Source: Thermoplasmata archaeon
Lineage (GTDB): Archaea; Thermoplasmatota; Thermoplasmata; Lutacidiplasmatales; UBA184
DNA length: 49,970 bases
Assembly (NCBI GenBank): GCA_021798415.1
Contig: JAJZGO010000004.1
Span: 1 to 49,970, forward strand
Direction: 5' to 3'
A model generated the notes under the pieces. That model was not told the origin of the DNA and did not search any database. It saw only the letters and a program-made list of their open reading frames with translations. Shown piece by piece: positions 31,042 to 39,162 of the stretch; positions within the stretch are counted from its first letter, which is position 1; each line of letters begins with the position of its first letter. The position numbers and the translations under genes are program-made.

Positions 31042-32385
31042 TCACCGGCCGATCGGGTACGGCCGACCGAGCTCCGGCAGCCGTACGCTCGGACCGGCGG
31101 CGCGGAACGCCTCCGGGTGTTCGGTGTGGATCGGAAAGACGGTCGTCGGCGCGACCGACCGGACGATCTCGAAGAGCTCGCGCTCCGACGCGTGCCCGCT
31201 CGCGTGCATCTGGTGGAACGAGAGGCCGAAGTGGTCGAGCCAGTTGTGCATCACCCGATCGTCGACGTCGTCCTCGCTGAACGGCTCGCTCATCGAGTGG
31301 ATGAAGGGGGCTCCGTGCGGGGGCCGCAGGTCGATGAGTTCGGGGAAGTGCAACAGGTCGAGGGCGAGCAGGTACCGACGCCCGTGGGCGCGGACCTCCT
31401 CGGCCGAAAGGGCGTCGTCGAGGAACGGCTTCTCCCAGTTGAAGTGGCGCTTCTTCTTGCGGTCGTAGACGAGAAGACCGCGTCCGGGACCGGGGACGGG
31501 TACGCCCCCGCCGGGGAACTGCGGCGCGACGGTCGTGAGGAGGTGCGCCGTCCGCGCCGAGACCACGAGCGAGCGGTCGGCTTCGAGCGCCGCCGCGTGG
31601 AGGGTGAGCAGCCGGTCGATGTCGCGCGGGTAGGTGCAGGCGAGCGCGAGCTCGGGACGGTCCGCGAGCAGACGGTCGACGTGAGAACGCACCCCCGCCT
31701 CGGAGAGGTTCGGGCGGGCGTCCGGCCCGGCGCGCGTCCCCTCGGTCACGAGGGTGGCCGGGCGCTCCTCGGCCGCGGCCCGGAAGAACTCCCGGGTGTC
31801 CGACGCCCGAGGTCCGTGCTGGCGGAAGTCGCCGGTGTAGACGAGCGAGCCGTTCGACGTGCGGACGATGAACCCGTAGGCGAACGGGATCGAGTGGTCG
31901 ACCGGGTACGGCACGACCTCGATACGGCCGAACCGGACCGGCGTGCGGTCGGTGAACGTCCGGTAGGGGTGCTCCCCGTACCGCATCATCGTCGAGGTCT
32001 CGATCGCCGACATGAGGGTCCGCGTCCCGGCGCCCACGTAGACCGGGATCTCGGGGTCGACGAGGTCGAGGTACCCCGCGTGGTCGGCGTGCGCGTGGCT
32101 CACGAAGATCCCCTGGACGGTCGGGGGCTCCCAGGCGAGGTCGGCGTCGCCGAGCGCGTCGCGCGAGTAGAGGCCGCCGAGGCGGGGAACGAGGCCGAAC
32201 TCGAGTAGGTCCTTCGCCGGGCTGGTGGACCTCGGCTGCAGGTAGTCGACGTAGTACTCCTCCCGACGTGCCGAGAACGACGGCCCGAAGTCGAACAGGA
32301 CGCGGTCCGGTCCGTCCTCGATCAGGAGCTTGTTGCCGCCGATCTCGCGTACGCCGCCGAGGAACGTGACGGTCGGCCCGGCCAT
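31042..32385 (-). CDS. RNase J-like metallo-beta-lactamase nuclease
   Basis: The 447-residue protein is a metallo-beta-lactamase of the beta-CASP/RNase J group. It has VREIGGNKLLIE at the start, SHAHADHAGY for the HxHxDH zinc site, VDHS for motif III, and YTGDFRQHG for motif IV. The CASP region ends in the QMHASGHAS motif and the C-terminal FPIHTEHPE. Archaeal RNase J is a 5'-3' exoribonuclease. Its gene follows rpoP of the exosome operon in the same direction after a 139-nt leader that can form a hairpin. Assignment to a specific aRNase J subgroup is not certain. Confidence 0.88.
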   Translation of the reverse strand: MAGPTVTFLGGVREIGGNKLLIEDGPDRVLFDFGPSFSARREEYYVDYLQPRSTSPAKDLLEFGLVPRLGGLYSRDALGDADLAWEPPTVQGIFVSHAHADHAGYLDLVDPEIPVYVGAGTRTLMSAIETSTMMRYGEHPYRTFTDRTPVRFGRIEVVPYPVDHSIPFAYGFIVRTSNGSLVYTGDFRQHGPRASDTREFFRAAAEERPATLVTEGTRAGPDARPNLSEAGVRSHVDRLLADRPELALACTYPRDIDRLLTLHAAALEADRSLVVSARTAHLLTTVAPQFPGGGVPVPGPGRGLLVYDRKKKRHFNWEKPFLDDALSAEEVRAHGRRYLLALDLLHFPELIDLRPPHGAPFIHSMSEPFSEDDVDDRVMHNWLDHFGLSFHQMHASGHASERELFEIVRSVAPTTVFPIHTEHPEAFRAAGPSVRLPELGRPYPIGR

Positions 32386-32463
32386 GTCGGACGGCGTACC
32401 CCTACGGCATCTTGGGTGTTTCGGAGGGCCGCGATCGGGAGAGAGACCGACCGCCCCCCCGGG

Positions 32464-32482
32464 GGCCGCTGCAAAAGCGGCC
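32464..32482. other. Hairpin between rpoP and the RNase J-like gene
   Basis: GGCCGCT and AGCGGCC form a perfect 7-bp stem around the five-base loop GCAAA. On the coding (minus) strand it lies about 80 nt before the RNase J ATG and 43 nt after the rpoP stop. It may end rpoP transcripts or be part of the RNase J leader. Confidence 0.4.
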
Positions 32483-32524
32483 GGGGCGAGGCGGCGCGAC
32501 CGGCCGTGGGGTCGAGGGGCGCGG

Positions 32525-32659
32525 CTACCGCGCCTTCAGCACCTTCTTGACGTTCGGGTGCTCCTTCGTGAAGATCTTGCCGCCGCAGTTGTCGCAGCGG
32601 ACCCCGAAGAGGTTCGCGTCGGAGGGAAGCCCCTCTCCGCAGCGGATACAGCGGAACAT
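32525..32659 (-). CDS. rpoP: RNA polymerase subunit P (Rpb12-like)
   Basis: The 44-residue zinc protein has CIRCGEG at the start and RCDNCGGKIFTKEHP later, giving the four metal cysteines of RpoP/Rpb12. It ends in the conserved basic VKKVLKAR. It stabilises the D-L-N-P platform of archaeal RNA polymerase. The ATG is 28 nt after a GCTTAAGC box that overlaps the L37Ae stop codon, so it can be transcribed on its own. It is the last gene of the exosome run. Confidence 0.94.
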   Translation of the reverse strand: MFRCIRCGEGLPSDANLFGVRCDNCGGKIFTKEHPNVKKVLKAR

Positions 32660-32683
32660 CGACGGTATCGAGCGACCGTGGGG

Positions 32684-32691
32684 GCTTAAGC
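32684..32691 (-). promoter_or_regulatory. TATA-like box of rpoP overlapping the L37Ae stop codon
   Basis: GCTTAAGC, palindromic, centred 28 nt before the rpoP ATG. Bases 32686-32688 are the TAA stop of the L37Ae gene. Confidence 0.5.
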
Positions 32692-32958
32692 GTTGCCCGC
32701 GCCGGTGGCCGTCCTCTCGGTCCGCGTGATCGGAGGCGGCGCCTGGAAGACGTAGGCGTTCGAGGCGAACCGCGTGCCGCAGCGCCGGCACTCGAAGATC
32801 CCGCTCGCGACCCGCTGGAGCGTGGACGTCGAGCATCGGGGGCAGGGGGCGGGCCGCTGACGCGCCCGGTCGATCTCGAGAACACGCCGGCGGATCCGGA
32901 TCCCGTAGCGGGGGCCCATCCAACCGGTCGCGCCGACCTTCTTCGTCCGGCGGCTCAT
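32686..32958 (-). CDS. rpl37ae: Large-subunit ribosomal protein L37Ae
   Basis: The 90-residue zinc-ribbon protein starts MSRRTKKVGATGWMGPRYG. It has CPRC near residue 39 and CRRCGTRF near 57 as the metal ligands, and the typical FASNAYVF end of the fold. Its start overlaps the Rrp42 stop in an ATGA, so translation is coupled. L37Ae next to exosome genes is a known archaeal arrangement. Confidence 0.94.
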   Translation of the reverse strand: MSRRTKKVGATGWMGPRYGIRIRRRVLEIDRARQRPAPCPRCSTSTLQRVASGIFECRRCGTRFASNAYVFQAPPPITRTERTATGAGNA

Positions 32959-33743
32959 CGAGCGCCTCCGGTCGCGAGCCCGCGCAGCCGGTCGCCGTGG
33001 ACGAACGCCCGTCGCACCACGTCCTTCACGTCGTCCGGGGAGAACGCGCCGATCAGCCCCTTCTGCATCGCCACCACGCGACCCGTCTCGTCCGTCGCGA
33101 TCGTGATCCGGCCCTGCGCCGCCCGTTCCTCGTCGAACGTCGGGTCGACCACGATCGAGTCGCCGAGGCGAACGAACGTGCACTCGATCGGGACGTGCTG
33201 GACCTCGAGCGGATAGTCGGCCTCGGCGATGCCGAACCGTTTCGCGGGCATGGTCGCGTGCGCCAGCGCCGAGACCGCGGCGAGGAGCGCCGCGTCGATC
33301 AAGTTGCCCGAGTGGTCGAGGACGTGGATGTCGGTGTAGCAGACCCAGCTCTTCTCGCCCGGGGTCACGCAGAGGCGGGTGAGGTCGATCGTCTCGGCCG
33401 CGCGGATGGCGCGGTCGACGACGCGCGAGACCTCGATCGCCCCCGGCTGGGGGGGACCGGGCTCGAACGTCGGGTTCGAGAGCGGGATGAGCTCGGCGTT
33501 GGTCGTCAGCACGCCCGCGTTCGGGGTGTCGGCGAACGGCTTCCCGGGCTCGAGCTTGATGCCGGCGAGGACCGCCGTGTCCCCGATCCGCACGAGGGCC
33601 GAGCCGTCGGCCGTCACGACGAAGCCGGGCTCGACCGTGATCTTCCGGTACTCGTCGGGGCCCCGGCCGTCGAGCCGCTTCCCGTCGGCCGCGAGGTCGA
33701 GGATGTGGCTCGTCCGGATCTCGGCGCTGACCTCTCCGCTCAT
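32955..33743 (-). CDS. rrp42: Exosome subunit Rrp42
   Basis: The 262-residue RNase PH-like protein is the non-catalytic half of the archaeal exosome ring. It has DGKRLDGRGPDEYR at the N-terminus, VLAGIKLEPGKPF, LIPLSNPTFEPGPP, and SWVCYTDIHVLDHSGNLIDAALLAA. The phosphate-site arginines and catalytic aspartate of Rrp41 are absent, as usual. The start ATG overlaps the Rrp41 stop by 4 nt. Confidence 0.94.
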   Translation of the reverse strand: MSGEVSAEIRTSHILDLAADGKRLDGRGPDEYRKITVEPGFVVTADGSALVRIGDTAVLAGIKLEPGKPFADTPNAGVLTTNAELIPLSNPTFEPGPPQPGAIEVSRVVDRAIRAAETIDLTRLCVTPGEKSWVCYTDIHVLDHSGNLIDAALLAAVSALAHATMPAKRFGIAEADYPLEVQHVPIECTFVRLGDSIVVDPTFDEERAAQGRITIATDETGRVVAMQKGLIGAFSPDDVKDVVRRAFVHGDRLRGLATGGAR

Positions 33744-34492
33744 GCCGAACCTCCCGCGAGCGGGGCGACCGCGTACCGGTCGCGCAGCGCCTGTTTCATC
33801 GTCTCGTGGATCGATCGGCACCCCTTCACGCCGAGGTCGAGCGCTTGGGCGAGCTCGGCCTCCGTCATGTGGCCCTCCATCTGCAGGAGCACCAGGCGGC
33901 CCGACTGCGGCACCAGCGCCATCGGGAGGTCCGCCTCTCCGAAGTTGTCCTCTTCCTTCTTCAGGTCGAGAGCGATCGCCCCTCCGATCTTGCCGACCGC
34001 GACCGAGGGCAGGAGGTCGACCATCGGGATCCCGGCGTCCGCGAGCGCGACCGACGCGGCCACGACACCCGCGCAGCGGGTCCCGGCGTTCGCTTGAAGG
34101 ACCTCGATGTAGACGTCGATGCTCGTGCGGGGGAACTCTTCGGCGAAGACGACGGACTCGAACGCCTCGCCGATCACCTTCGAGATCTCCTGCGAACGTC
34201 GGTCGAGTCCGGGACGCTTGCGCTCGTCGACCGAGAACGCCGCCATGTTGTAGCGGCACTGGATGACCGCCTTGTTGTTCTGCTGGAGGTGGCGGGGATG
34301 GACCTCGCGGGGCCCGTAGACCGCCGCCATCACCTTGTTCGCTCCCCACTCGACGAACGCGGAACCGTCGGCCTGGTGGAGCGCGCCCGCCTGAATGCGG
34401 ATCGGTCTCAGCTCGTCCAGTCGCCGCCCGTCGATCCGTCGCCCGTCCGCGCTCAGGAGGACGGGGACCTCTTTCGCACCTACGCTTCCCAT
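33740..34492 (-). CDS. rrp41: Exosome catalytic subunit Rrp41
   Basis: The 250-residue RNase PH-like phosphorolytic ribonuclease has DGRRIDGRRLDELRPI, NKVMAAVYGPREVHPRH, then RKRPGLDRRSQEISKVI with the substrate arginines. EEDNFGEADLPMAL carries the catalytic aspartates. Together with Rrp42 and the Rrp4 cap it degrades RNA from the 3' end or adds tails. It starts 19 nt after Rrp4 and overlaps Rrp42 by 4 nt. Confidence 0.95.
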   Translation of the reverse strand: MGSVGAKEVPVLLSADGRRIDGRRLDELRPIRIQAGALHQADGSAFVEWGANKVMAAVYGPREVHPRHLQQNNKAVIQCRYNMAAFSVDERKRPGLDRRSQEISKVIGEAFESVVFAEEFPRTSIDVYIEVLQANAGTRCAGVVAASVALADAGIPMVDLLPSVAVGKIGGAIALDLKKEEDNFGEADLPMALVPQSGRLVLLQMEGHMTEAELAQALDLGVKGCRSIHETMKQALRDRYAVAPLAGGSA

Positions 34493-34511
34493 GGTTCCTT
34501 CTCCGAATGTA

Positions 34512-35387
34512 TCAGTGATCGCCCGGTGCGCCGGGCTCGGCCGCGTCGTCGGCCTCGTCCTCGAGGTCGCCGTCCCCGTCGTTGTCGGTGGACGCCGGCT
34601 GAGTGCCCGGGGCGTCCCGGTGCGCGGTTTCGGCCGGGAGCGGCTCGGGCCCCTGCTCGCCCGTCGGCATCGTCGTAAGGAGGTAGCTCTCGATCCGCTC
34701 GGTGAGCCCCGGCCTCTGGCCGTTCTCCTCGATCGTGCGCAGGACCTCCGACACCCGGTGGATCGCCTCGGGGCTCCCGCCGATCCAGACACGGCCGTTC
34801 TGTCCGACCGCGACCTGGGCGCCGGTGAGACGCGTGATCGTCTGGATCATGGACCCGCTGCGACCGACCACGCGGGGCACCCGGGCGGGCGAGATGTGGA
34901 TGATCGAGCCGCCCTCGAGCTTCCCGAGCCCCTCGCCGACCATCGTCACTCCGATGCGGCCGGTCGCGTCGAGGTTCTCGACCTGGACGACCACGCTGTC
35001 CCCGACCCGGAGGTAGCGGCCGGTCTCTCCGACGTCGACCTTCCACGGCGTCCCGGTCATGTGCAGGGGCGCCCAGCGGGGCGCGCCGATGTCGAGCAGC
35101 CAGAACGTCGTCTGGACGTCCGTCACGGTCCCGATCACCACGTCGTTCGGGCGGGGGATGTACCGCCCCGAGAGCGGGATCACCTGGACGAACGGCGGGC
35201 GGGCCGAGAGAAGGCCGAGTATGCTTGCGTAGACCTTCCCGCCGGTGCGGTAGGTCCCGTGGCCCGGTCGGAGGTCCCGGACCGGGAGCTCCTCGCCGGG
35301 GAGAACTAGTATGCGCTCGCCCGCAGATGGCGGGGAGGATGCCTCGCGGCCGCGCCGTCGGCGGCCGGGCCGATTCCCTCTGGACAT
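34512..35387 (-). CDS. rrp4: Exosome RNA-binding subunit Rrp4, acidic tail
   Basis: The 291-residue cap protein has an N-terminal barrel (LVLPGEELPVRDLRPGHGTY), an S1 domain (VVIGTVTDVQTTFWLLDIG), and a KH domain (PARVPRVVGRSGSMIQTI with a GRSGS loop where GxxG is expected). The last 50 residues are acidic and disordered (DNDGDGDLEDEADD), longer than in most archaeal Rrp4. The basic N-terminus RPGRRRRGR is also extra. The ATG lies 40 nt after a TTAAATAG box that contains the SBDS stop codon. Confidence 0.92.
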   Translation of the reverse strand: MSRGNRPGRRRRGREASSPPSAGERILVLPGEELPVRDLRPGHGTYRTGGKVYASILGLLSARPPFVQVIPLSGRYIPRPNDVVIGTVTDVQTTFWLLDIGAPRWAPLHMTGTPWKVDVGETGRYLRVGDSVVVQVENLDATGRIGVTMVGEGLGKLEGGSIIHISPARVPRVVGRSGSMIQTITRLTGAQVAVGQNGRVWIGGSPEAIHRVSEVLRTIEENGQRPGLTERIESYLLTTMPTGEQGPEPLPAETAHRDAPGTQPASTDNDGDGDLEDEADDAAEPGAPGDH

Positions 35388-35422
35388 GTTCTGTGCTGCA
35401 CCGGGGCGCGCGACGGAGGTGG

Positions 35423-35432
35423 CCTATTTAAC
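35423..35432 (-). promoter_or_regulatory. TATA-like box upstream of rrp4 overlapping the SBDS stop codon
   Basis: The plus-strand run CCTATTTAAC reads GTTAAATAGG on the minus strand, centred 40 nt before the rrp4 ATG. The TAG at 35424-35426 ends the SBDS gene. Confidence 0.45.
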
Positions 35433-36119
35433 TAACGCGGTCTCGGCCGTGCCCTTCGTGCGGGCGCCGAGCTTCTCGTAGAGCTCGGTCTGGACTCCGG
35501 CGGGGATCTCGACGAGGGCGCTCCAGCTGCCGTCCGAAAGCCACCGCTCCTCCGATATCCGACCGAGTCCCTTGACCTCGCCGATCGCCCGCGGATAGTA
35601 CTGCCCGGGGACCCGGACCCGGACCTTGACGACCTCGAAGCGGATCGGGATGAGGGGGCGGAGCTTCGCGAGGATCTCCTGGACCTGCGCGTCGACGGGA
35701 CGGAACGGGTCGACGTGGACCTTCGCCTCGGCCATCGCGGACTCGATCCGCGCGGGAGGGTGGGGCGCGCCCGTCTGCGGGTTCATCGCGTTGCGGGCGA
35801 TCAGGGTGACGATCTGGCGGTGCTTCGCAGCCTGGAGCTGGTGGCGCTGCTCGGTCGTGACCTGGACCTCGCCTTTGAGGACGATCTGACGAGCGATCTC
35901 GGCGAGGTTGCGCGTGTGGAACGTCTTCTCGAGGTACTCCTCGGAGATCTTGTCGCCCTTTTTCGCGTCCTTGAAGACCTGGTCGAGCGCGAGCTTGTCC
36001 GAGAGGTCGACGTCCTTGCCGTCCTTCAGGTCCTGGACGGCCTGGGGGTCGACCAGGACCTCGAATCGGGACCCGTGGGTCTCCCAGCGCGCGATGACCG
36101 CGTCGTCGACGTTGACCAT
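35424..36119 (-). CDS. sdo1: SBDS/Sdo1 ribosome maturation protein
   Basis: 231 residues, the archaeal length, in three domains. The N-terminal FYSH domain has DDAVIARWETHGSRFEVLVDP. A helical domain follows with EQRHQLQAAKHRQIVTLIARN, and a C-terminal ferredoxin-like domain starts near LRPLIPIRFEVVKV. SBDS releases anti-association factor 6 from new large subunits together with an EF-2-like GTPase. It lies between psmA and the exosome genes, as in other euryarchaea. Confidence 0.95.
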   Translation of the reverse strand: MVNVDDAVIARWETHGSRFEVLVDPQAVQDLKDGKDVDLSDKLALDQVFKDAKKGDKISEEYLEKTFHTRNLAEIARQIVLKGEVQVTTEQRHQLQAAKHRQIVTLIARNAMNPQTGAPHPPARIESAMAEAKVHVDPFRPVDAQVQEILAKLRPLIPIRFEVVKVRVRVPGQYYPRAIGEVKGLGRISEERWLSDGSWSALVEIPAGVQTELYEKLGARTKGTAETALVK

Positions 36120-36140
36120 CGGGCCCCCTGGCGGGAGGCA

Positions 36141-36896
36141 CTACGCGCGGTTGCTCTTACCCGTTCCGCCCGGAGCGGGAAGACGGGCGACGTACTTCTG
36201 GACCTCGTCGGAGGGCAGCCGGGTCATCCCGACCCCGCGTTCGACGGTGCAGACCTCGACCTGGGCCAGGTTCCCGCCCTCCTCGAGGCCCGCGCGCAGA
36301 CCCTCGAGGGCGAGGAGGATCGCGGCGTCCCGGTCGAGGCCGGGCCGGTACTTCTGCTCGAAGAGGTCCATCACGGGACCCTTGTTGCCGCCCGTGCTCG
36401 CCGCCTTGAAGCTGGTGAGCGAGCCCGACGGCTCGGTCTCGAAGAGGTGGACGCCGGTGTCGTCGTATCCGCCGACCAGGAGCGCGGTCCCGAACGGGCG
36501 GACCCCGCCGTACTGGGTGTACTGCTGCTTGTAATCGCAGATGCGGCGGACGAGGAGCTCGACCGACATCGGTTCGGCGTACGTGACGCGGTTGATCTGC
36601 GCCGAGAGCCGGGCGTAGTCGACCAGGACGCGGGCGTCGGCGACCAACCCCGCGGTCGCGCACGCGATGTTCTCGTCGATCTGGTGGACCTTCTCGAGAC
36701 TCGCCGGTTCGGCCAGCTTCGGGTTGGGGATCCGTCGGTCGGCGATCAGGACCACGCCGTCAGTAAAGACCACTCCCGCGGTCGTCGCGCCGCGCCGCAC
36801 CGCCTCGCGGGCGTATTCGACTTGGAAGAGTCGACCGTCGGGTGAGAAGACCGTGATCGCCCGGTCGTAGGCCATCTGGCCGGGTTGCATCTCCAT
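36141..36896 (-). CDS. psmA: Proteasome alpha subunit
   Basis: The 251-residue subunit forms the outer gate rings of the 20S proteasome. It has the signature MAYDRAITVFSPDGRLFQVEYA, then RRGATTAGVVFTDGVV, and the GGVRPFGTALLVGGYDD segment. I chose the ATG at 36896 (second MEMQ start) because the longer reading from 36932 begins inside the ATATAAC box. The box is 38 nt upstream. It heads the proteasome-exosome superoperon. Confidence 0.95.
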   Translation of the reverse strand: MEMQPGQMAYDRAITVFSPDGRLFQVEYAREAVRRGATTAGVVFTDGVVLIADRRIPNPKLAEPASLEKVHQIDENIACATAGLVADARVLVDYARLSAQINRVTYAEPMSVELLVRRICDYKQQYTQYGGVRPFGTALLVGGYDDTGVHLFETEPSGSLTSFKAASTGGNKGPVMDLFEQKYRPGLDRDAAILLALEGLRAGLEEGGNLAQVEVCTVERGVGMTRLPSDEVQKYVARLPAPGGTGKSNRA

Positions 36897-36929
36897 CGGG
36901 GGCGCCTCGGCTCGGGCACTGAGGTCCCC

Positions 36930-36938
36930 CATATAACG
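36930..36938 (-). promoter_or_regulatory. TATA box of the proteasome-exosome superoperon
   Basis: CATATAACG on the plus strand (CGTTATATG on the minus strand), centred 38 nt before the psmA ATG, implying a leader of about 12 nt. Confidence 0.55.
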
Positions 36939-37047
36939 AGCGCGCGCGCAGTAACTCGTCCGACAGCCGGTTACGGCTCGTCCGGCCTCGCCGGGGCCTT
37001 TCCGCGTCGCGGACAAGGGTAAAGGCGCCCTGCCGCCGTTCCCCCCC

Positions 37048-39162
37048 GTGGCGTCGACCCACGGAACGTCGTCGCGCCCCGGAACGTCCCGCCTCGCGGG
37101 GGCCTCCTCCGCGTACCTGCGGGCCGCCGTCGGGCAGCCGATCGATTGGCATCCGTGGGGCGCCGAACCGTTCTCGCTCGCGAAGGAGACCGGCCGTCCT
37201 ATCCTTCTCGATATCGGGGCGTCGTGGTGCCACTGGTGCCACGTGATGGACGAGGGAACGTACGCCGACCCCGAGGTGGCGGCGCTGCTGAACCGGCACT
37301 TCGTCGCCGTCAAGGTCGATCGCGACGAGCATCCCGAGATCGACCGTCGCTACCAGCGCCAGGTCGGCGCCCTCACGGGCGAGGGCGGCTGGCCCCTCAC
37401 CGCATTCCTCACCCCGGACGGGGAGGTCTTCCTCGGTGGCACGTACTTCCCCCCCGAGGACGGGCACGGGCGGCCCGGTTTCCGCCGGGTGCTCCAGGAG
37501 GTCGCGCGCGTCTTCCGCGAAGAGCCCGCGCGCGTCCTCCAAAACGCTCGGGCGGTCCAGGGCGCGATCGTTCGGATGCGCGCCGCCCCGAGGGGCGAGC
37601 CCCGGGCGCTGGGGGAGTTCGTCGCCAGCGTCCGGGCGTCGCTCCTCTCCTCCTACGACCCCGTGAACGGCGGGTTCGGTACGGCCCCGAAGTTCCCGCA
37701 CCCGACGGCCGTCTCCTTCCTGCTCCTCGACAGCTTCGCCCGAGGCGCCGCCGCGAGCGCCGATCGGGCGCGCGACACGCTCGCTCGGATGGCCGACGGG
37801 GGTCTCTACGACCAGGTCGGCGGCGGATTCCACCGCTACTCGGTCGACGAGGGATGGCACGTCCCCCACTTCGAGAAGATGGGGGTCGACAATGCGGCGC
37901 TCCTTCTCGCGTACGTGGAAGGGGCCCAGCGGTTCCACGAGCCCCGGTTCGAGGAGGTCGTGCGGGGGACGGTCGGGTGGGTACGCGAGGTGCTCGCCGA
38001 CCCGCTCGGAGGGTTCGGGGCGAGCCAGGACGCCGACAACGCTCCGGGCGACGATGGGGGATACTTCACCTGGACCCGGGCCGAGGTCCGGTCGGCGCTC
38101 GAACCCGAGGACGCGAAGCTCGTCGTCCGCTACTTCGGGTTGGGAACCGAGGGCCGGATGCCTCACGATCCCGACCGCAACGTCCTCTTCCGGTCGCTGC
38201 CGTCGGCCGAAGCGGCCGAAGGGCTCGCGCTCGACGGAGGGCCGACCGCGGCGCTCGCTCGGGCGCTCGACGGCCTCCGGGCGGCCCGCGCCCGTCGGCC
38301 CACGCCCACCATCGACCGTGCCGTGTACGCGGACATCAACGGCCACTTCATTCGCGCGTTCGCGCGGGCGGGCGCTTTTCTCGGCGACGCATCGATCGTG
38401 GCCGACGCCCGCCGGGCCGCCGATCGACTGCTCGAGGCCGCCTACCGCCCCGGCGTGGGGGTGGCGCACCGACTCGGTGGTGACGGGCCGAGCGGTTTTG
38501 GTCTCCTCGAGGACCAGGTGGCGTTCGCGGCCGGGCTCACGGAGCTCGCGGGCACCCTGGGGGACCCCCGGTACGTCGCTCCCGCCACGGAGCTCCTCGC
38601 GCTCGTCGACCGCGAGTATCGAGGGGAGGACGGTCTCCTGCGCGACGTGGCTCCGAAGTTCTACGACGGTCCGACCGTCGCGGGGGTCGACCGGGCGTCG
38701 TACCCGCTCGAGGACAGTCCCCACCTCTCCGCGAACGCCGGAGCCGCGCTCGCGTTCCTTCGGATCGAGTCGCTCCTCCACGACGACTCCTGGCGCGCGA
38801 AGGCGGTCGCCCTGCTCGGGCCGATCTCCGCCCGCCTTGGGGAGGCGGGCCTCTTCGGGGCGGGGTCCGCCCTGGCGGCGGGCCTCCTCGACGTCGTGCC
38901 CGTCACCGTCGTCGTCGAAGGGAACGGCGCCGCCGCCCGGGACCTCGTGCGGGCCGCCCGGACGACCTGGCACCCGAACGTCTGGGTCTTTGACGGCCGT
39001 CCGCCCCCCCCGATCTCGCTTCCGGGCGAAATCGCCGAGCTGCCGGAGCGTACGGAGCCCCGCGCGCTCGTCTGCTTCGGCACCTCGTGCGCGCCGCCGG
39101 TCAGCGACCCCGGCGGGCTCGCGTTGCTCCTCGCGACGCGGGCGCCGACGCCGTCGGGATAG
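37048..39162 (+). CDS. Thioredoxin-domain protein, YyaL/DUF255 family
   Basis: The 704-residue protein has an N-terminal thioredoxin-like domain with the CxxC in ASWCHWCHVMDEGTYAD (about residues 58-74) and GGWPLTAFLTPDG, followed by an (alpha/alpha)6-type barrel with FEKMGVDNAALL and GASQDADN. This is the full-length layout of the YyaL/spermatogenesis-associated 20 family, whose reaction is not established. The usual SSCHWCHVM reads ASWCHWCHVM. The GTG start lies 27 nt after a GGGTAAAGG box. The last 62 nt overlap the convergent phosphoesterase. Confidence 0.9.
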   Translation: MASTHGTSSRPGTSRLAGASSAYLRAAVGQPIDWHPWGAEPFSLAKETGRPILLDIGASWCHWCHVMDEGTYADPEVAALLNRHFVAVKVDRDEHPEIDRRYQRQVGALTGEGGWPLTAFLTPDGEVFLGGTYFPPEDGHGRPGFRRVLQEVARVFREEPARVLQNARAVQGAIVRMRAAPRGEPRALGEFVASVRASLLSSYDPVNGGFGTAPKFPHPTAVSFLLLDSFARGAAASADRARDTLARMADGGLYDQVGGGFHRYSVDEGWHVPHFEKMGVDNAALLLAYVEGAQRFHEPRFEEVVRGTVGWVREVLADPLGGFGASQDADNAPGDDGGYFTWTRAEVRSALEPEDAKLVVRYFGLGTEGRMPHDPDRNVLFRSLPSAEAAEGLALDGGPTAALARALDGLRAARARRPTPTIDRAVYADINGHFIRAFARAGAFLGDASIVADARRAADRLLEAAYRPGVGVAHRLGGDGPSGFGLLEDQVAFAAGLTELAGTLGDPRYVAPATELLALVDREYRGEDGLLRDVAPKFYDGPTVAGVDRASYPLEDSPHLSANAGAALAFLRIESLLHDDSWRAKAVALLGPISARLGEAGLFGAGSALAAGLLDVVPVTVVVEGNGAAARDLVRAARTTWHPNVWVFDGRPPPPISLPGEIAELPERTEPRALVCFGTSCAPPVSDPGGLALLLATRAPTPSG

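Noticed and set aside
36897..37313. Longer psmA frame reaching to 37313
   Set aside because: The extra residues have no similarity to proteasome alpha subunits and run through the promoter box and into the divergent gene.
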